Of a stretch of DNA of 64,000 nucleotides, positions 61,003 through 64,000 are shown one piece after another. The translations under genes and the position numbers were made by a program. The notes beneath the pieces are model-generated. The model saw only the letters and a program-made list of their open reading frames with translations, made no database searches and was not told where the DNA came from. Source of the DNA: JAPLUA01 sp964625855 (GTDB lineage: Bacteria > Verrucomicrobiota > Verrucomicrobiia > Limisphaerales > UBA8199); the NCBI GenBank assembly GCA_964625855.1, contig CAZVFC010000038.1, forward strand, positions 25,895-89,894, read 5' to 3'. Positions within the stretch are counted from its first letter, which is position 1. Each line of letters starts with the position of its first letter.

Positions 61003-63673
61003 GGACGAAGACCACTACAAGGAGTTCATCCGTACCCTGAGATTCCTCTACGACTGCCATTGCGTCGGCCCGGAGCCCGCCGATTGCACCTGCCCGCCGG
61101 TAAAACGCCTTCGGGAGAACCTCAACCGATTCAAAACCAGCTTGTCCGAGGGCAAGTGGTACAACGGCGCCGATCAAACCCTTCTGAACCTCAAGGCGCA
61201 AATTGAAACCCACCTCAAAAAGGTCATGTGTCGCACCGAGAGGAATTGGTATCTGGAGGGCCACAAGAAGGGAGTCGACGAGCTTGGCGCCAGGCCCCAG
61301 GGCGTCAACCCTTCAACGGGCGAAATGACACACTACGTCCGCCTCCGCCAGTTCCTCCTTCAACAGAAAATTGATGACTGGAACATCATGGACTTCTGGA
61401 AATCGGCTCCTTCCCCGCTGTCGTTCATGGACGCCCACTACGCTCTGGTCAAGCGCCTCCGGGATCGCCGCGTGCCCGTGCCTCCGCCCCTCCTCCAGTC
61501 CGGCGGAGCCCTCTCCGCTGCCGGCACGGAACACCTCAAAGTAAGAACACTGACCCAAAAGGTGCTCGGCTCCGACCATTCGAAGCTCAAGTTCCTTTGG
61601 GTGAAGCCGTCCTATACCTACTACAACGACGAGTTTTATAACAAAGAGGACCCGGCCAAATTCCTCGTCTTCTCGCACTGGAAGTTCGTGCCCAAAGCCA
61701 TCTCCGTCCTTTTGAGTCATGAAGCGGAAAACCGGCTCGTCACCCGCCGCCGCGGGCGCGACACAATACCACTCGCATTCCGCCCCGAAATCGCCTTCTC
61801 GCCCTTCGATGTCTGCTACGCTTCACCCGCGCTCGCCGACTGCGTGAACCCGGCCGATTTTGCTTTCGAACGCGCCGGCAAATGGAGCGCCGAGGACCTC
61901 TACCGCCAGGCTGAACAGGCCGTCCGGAAGATGCTGGCAAAGTACGGCATCGACGACCGAGGCAAAACCCGCAGCGTTCCGCTCTGGCGCATTATCGCCC
62001 GCCTCGAAGCACAATCTCCTCAAGCGAATACGATCTACAAGGGCCTCTGGGCGGCAAACGTCGAGGCCCGCGAGGGGGTCTCGGAACAATACCGCTCCTA
62101 CCAGGACCAGTACACGGAATGGATGGAAAACCCGGGCGAGGGAATAAGAATCTCCCCGGTCTGGCTACACCGCCTCACCCTGATCGCCCTTTACTCGCCC
62201 GCCGTCTGCCTCTTACGTTCCATGCGCTCGGTCTTTGGTCATATTCCGAACTGGGAGCAGAATAACTGGTCCGCCGTGCTCAAATTAGGCCTCAACCAGC
62301 TACGCAACTACTTCAACAAACAGGTCGTCCAATCGATCGTCCGGGCCAATTCTCCCCACGACAGATCCTACAGCGCCAAGGTGTTGCTTTACTGCCAGTC
62401 CGCCCACATCCAGGCGATGTGGGATGAATACGCTTACCTGGTGGGCATGGCCTTGCCCCGATCCAAACCCGACAAGCTCCCCAAAGCGTTCCTCCTCCAA
62501 TGCGAACGCGTCCTCGGAATGGGCACCGGGTCCCCGTCTGTCAATGAGCTGACCCGCGGCGGAAGAATCCGCCAGCGCCCATCGCCCAGACCTGCACACT
62601 TTGCCGTCGCCTTCGGCGAAGACGTCGCCGCCGACACCAAGGAAGCAGCGGGACGCTCGCGCAAGACGGCCATGCGCGAGGCCTTCAACTCCCCGTTCTG
62701 GCCGTTCGTGCTCGCCACTACCTCCGTCGGCCAGGAAGGCTTGGACTTCCACCTCTACTGCCGCGACATCATGCATTGGAACCTCCCCTCCAATCCGGTG
62801 GATTTGGAGCAGCGCGAGGGCCGCATTAACCGCTTTGATTGCCTCAGCATCCGCCGCGCTATCGTGAGTGACCACCCGCTCTCGGCCCTGGCCGGCGCCG
62901 CACCCGACCAGAAGAACGTTTGGGCTCGCCTATTCGAAATCCTGCGGCTGTACCCGTCCGGCACCCAGCGCTTTAAACACGGACTCTATCCGCACTGGAT
63001 CTACCAGCCCACCAAGGAGGACGGGCAAATGCTAAGGCGCCACCTCGCATTCTACTCCCGAAGCCGCGACGCGCGCAGGTACGCCGACCTCAAGGACGCT
63101 TTGCGCCTCTACCGCCTGGTGCTCGGCCAGCCGCGACAGCAAGACATCATCGAATCCCTGCTCAAAATGTTCCCCGAGGCCAATCCCTCGGACATCGGGA
63201 AAGCCTTGGTAAAATACACCATCAACTTGTCGCCCGTCCCGAAAGGACACGCTGCGCGCATGGCGGAACGGGAAGCTCGCGAATTGATCGGAGACCCTCG
63301 AAGACTGTCGCAAACCCTGGAAGAAGTCCGCCAACTCGCGGAACGAGAATCAACTGGCCAGCTCCAGCCAGTAACCAAGGAAATCCTCGACCTGGTGCAA
63401 CTGGCTTCCGACGGAGCCGGTCCCTCGGGGGCAGCCCCGGCAAAACGCACGAAAGCGATTGCCGCGCTGCTGTATCTGCTAAACCCCTACGACGACCTGT
63501 ACGACTTCCACGACGGCATCGGCTATCAGGACGACATTGCACGCCTCCGTCAGGTCCACGCCTCGCTGTTTGCCGCTGCAGACCCAGAACACGAGTCAGC
63601 CGGCCTCGCTAAGGATGTCCCCGGAAGCACGCTACCGGTAACAACGACGGAAGTGTCCACCCGCACGACATGA
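60953..63673 (+). CDS. SNF2-like SF2 helicase, C-terminal part only
   Basis: The 906-residue frame starts at SATPYKMYT, which is helicase motif III, so motifs I and II (ATP binding, DExH) are missing. The C-terminal motor is intact: FVLATTSVGQEGLDFH (motif V, about 585-600) and QREGRINR (motif VI, about 618-625). Large accessory segments surround them. Full-length relatives occur in phage-defence clusters. Upstream of 60953 the frame closes with a stop, and the sequence belongs to a truncated recombinase. The gene is probably a remnant; its long intact frame suggests a recent deletion. Its stop overlaps the HNH-like start by four bases. Confidence 0.65.
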   Translation: MRCVSATPYKMYTQAHEDEDHYKEFIRTLRFLYDCHCVGPEPADCTCPPVKRLRENLNRFKTSLSEGKWYNGADQTLLNLKAQIETHLKKVMCRTERNWYLEGHKKGVDELGARPQGVNPSTGEMTHYVRLRQFLLQQKIDDWNIMDFWKSAPSPLSFMDAHYALVKRLRDRRVPVPPPLLQSGGALSAAGTEHLKVRTLTQKVLGSDHSKLKFLWVKPSYTYYNDEFYNKEDPAKFLVFSHWKFVPKAISVLLSHEAENRLVTRRRGRDTIPLAFRPEIAFSPFDVCYASPALADCVNPADFAFERAGKWSAEDLYRQAEQAVRKMLAKYGIDDRGKTRSVPLWRIIARLEAQSPQANTIYKGLWAANVEAREGVSEQYRSYQDQYTEWMENPGEGIRISPVWLHRLTLIALYSPAVCLLRSMRSVFGHIPNWEQNNWSAVLKLGLNQLRNYFNKQVVQSIVRANSPHDRSYSAKVLLYCQSAHIQAMWDEYAYLVGMALPRSKPDKLPKAFLLQCERVLGMGTGSPSVNELTRGGRIRQRPSPRPAHFAVAFGEDVAADTKEAAGRSRKTAMREAFNSPFWPFVLATTSVGQEGLDFHLYCRDIMHWNLPSNPVDLEQREGRINRFDCLSIRRAIVSDHPLSALAGAAPDQKNVWARLFEILRLYPSGTQRFKHGLYPHWIYQPTKEDGQMLRRHLAFYSRSRDARRYADLKDALRLYRLVLGQPRQQDIIESLLKMFPEANPSDIGKALVKYTINLSPVPKGHAARMAEREARELIGDPRRLSQTLEEVRQLAERESTGQLQPVTKEILDLVQLASDGAGPSGAAPAKRTKAIAALLYLLNPYDDLYDFHDGIGYQDDIARLRQVHASLFAAADPEHESAGLAKDVPGSTLPVTTTEVSTRTT

Positions 63674-63705
63674 GCTACAGCCAGAAACTGCGCGATCCCA
63701 AATGG
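63670..63705 (+). pseudogene. Start of an HNH-type gene, broken off
   Basis: An ATG inside the helicase stop (ATGA) opens MSYSQKLRDPKW, which resembles the conserved start of small HNH-domain proteins that follow defence helicases. Homology seems to end after about 12 residues, where an antisense TPR-like fragment begins. The open frame continues to 63939 but contains no Cys/His set of an HNH domain. The evidence is short. Confidence 0.35.
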
Positions 63706-63858
63706 CTCTGCGCTTTGGATCTTCTCGAAAGACGCGATCGCTTCGGTTGGCTGGCCTGCATGCAGGTGAGCGAGGCCCTTCAGTGGAAATGCGGCTTCAT
63801 CAGAAGGGTTCTCGTGAAGTGCAATTTCGCAATCTGCGATAGCGCCTGCTTCATCTCC
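63697..63858 (-). pseudogene. TPR-repeat fragment
   Basis: The minus frame reads AGAIADCEIALHENPSDEAA, then FPLKGLAHLHAGQPTEAIASF and EKIQSAEP. The Gly/Ala/Pro spacing is that of a tetratricopeptide pair. It is only about 54 residues long, lies antisense to the helicase operon direction and has no start or stop of its own. It looks like a leftover of another gene. Confidence 0.4.
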
Positions 63859-63908
63859 AAGCATGCGGTGATCTGCGTCGAAACATCCTCTGGCTTCGCT
63901 GCGCAGCA

Positions 63909-63930
63909 ACGCGCACCAAAACGTGCACCA
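63909..63930 (+). repeat. Second copy of the GCACCAAAACGTGCACCAA repeat
   Basis: The 19-bp string found in the tandem repeats at 59964-59999 recurs here, in the same orientation. The pair brackets the recombinase, helicase and remnants (about 3.9 kb). Confidence 0.6.
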
Positions 63931-64000
63931 ACGGATTAAGAAGGATCAGACCTCCTGACCTCATGGAAGTTGACTGAGCCGAGATTCTGACATTTCTGAC

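Noticed and set aside
60953..63673. Complete phage-defence helicase
   Set aside because: Motifs I and II are missing and the upstream sequence belongs to other genes, so it cannot be a full motor.
1..64000. CRISPR array, rRNA or tRNA genes
   Set aside because: No regularly spaced repeat-spacer pattern and no rRNA- or tRNA-like sequence was seen; the only regular arrays are the iterons and the 12-bp units.

Overview
The window looks like a soil or freshwater Verrucomicrobiota chromosome (Pedosphaera/Limisphaerales type; an inference from gene content). The clues are a long string of secreted hydrolases carrying EF-hand calcium loops of the DKNGDGK type, an FGE-dependent sulfatase, ASPIC/UnbV and VOC modules, verrucomicrobial-type C-termini and ECF sigma/FecR-like pairs.

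Region A (1 to about 18.8 kb) is plasmid- or ICE-like. From the left it holds: a minus-strand pair cut by the window edge, a prokaryotic E2 (ubiquitin-conjugating-like) protein plus a 56-residue companion ending in Leu-Gly-Gly-Glu-Tyr; a DnaB-like protein without a P-loop; an unknown protein; about 1.4 kb of hairpin-rich DNA without a credible gene; ParA with a ribbon-helix-helix partner; four 22-bp iterons upstream of a RepA-type initiator; a sigma factor with an internally duplicated region; an excisionase-like protein; a MobF relaxase with accessory protein; a zinc-ribbon membrane protein; a truncated P-loop-less copy of the coupling ATPase followed by an intact TraD/TrwB-like coupling protein; a coiled-coil membrane protein; a second, catalytically eroded MobF relaxase; and two small plasmid-type proteins with an ArdC antirestriction protein. 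No mating-pair-formation genes are visible, so the element may be mobilizable or may continue to the left. Replication, partition and DNA processing are here, and several of its enzymes are accompanied by copies that lack active-site residues.

Region B (about 18.8 to 57.7 kb) is chromosomal in style. It opens with a frameshifted, C-terminally truncated serine hydrolase where region A ends. Nearly every gene then lies on the minus strand in two tightly packed runs with many 4-base ATGA overlaps. One run (35.1 to 19.9 kb) is headed by an ECF sigma factor and a membrane regulator. The other (55.6 to 35.4 kb) encodes esterases, a beta-lactamase-fold hydrolase, an M28-amidohydrolase-like mix of functions across the two runs, a sulfatase, a putative glycosidase and proteins with an unnamed repeated ~400-residue domain. 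Signal-peptide-plus-EF-hand cassettes are shuffled among unrelated enzymes. A small envelope-stress-like module (LTXXQ/Spy-like proteins, ECF sigma factor, small membrane protein) sits at 55.6 to 57.7 kb.

Region C (58 to 64 kb) is a scarred defence/mobility patch: an AbiEi/AbiEii type IV toxin-antitoxin pair, a C-terminally truncated tyrosine recombinase whose reading frame runs into a C5-methyltransferase-like motif, an SF2/SNF2-like helicase missing its N-terminal motor half, an HNH-like gene start and an antisense TPR fragment. The patch is bracketed by copies of a 19-bp sequence built from a 12-bp tandem unit.
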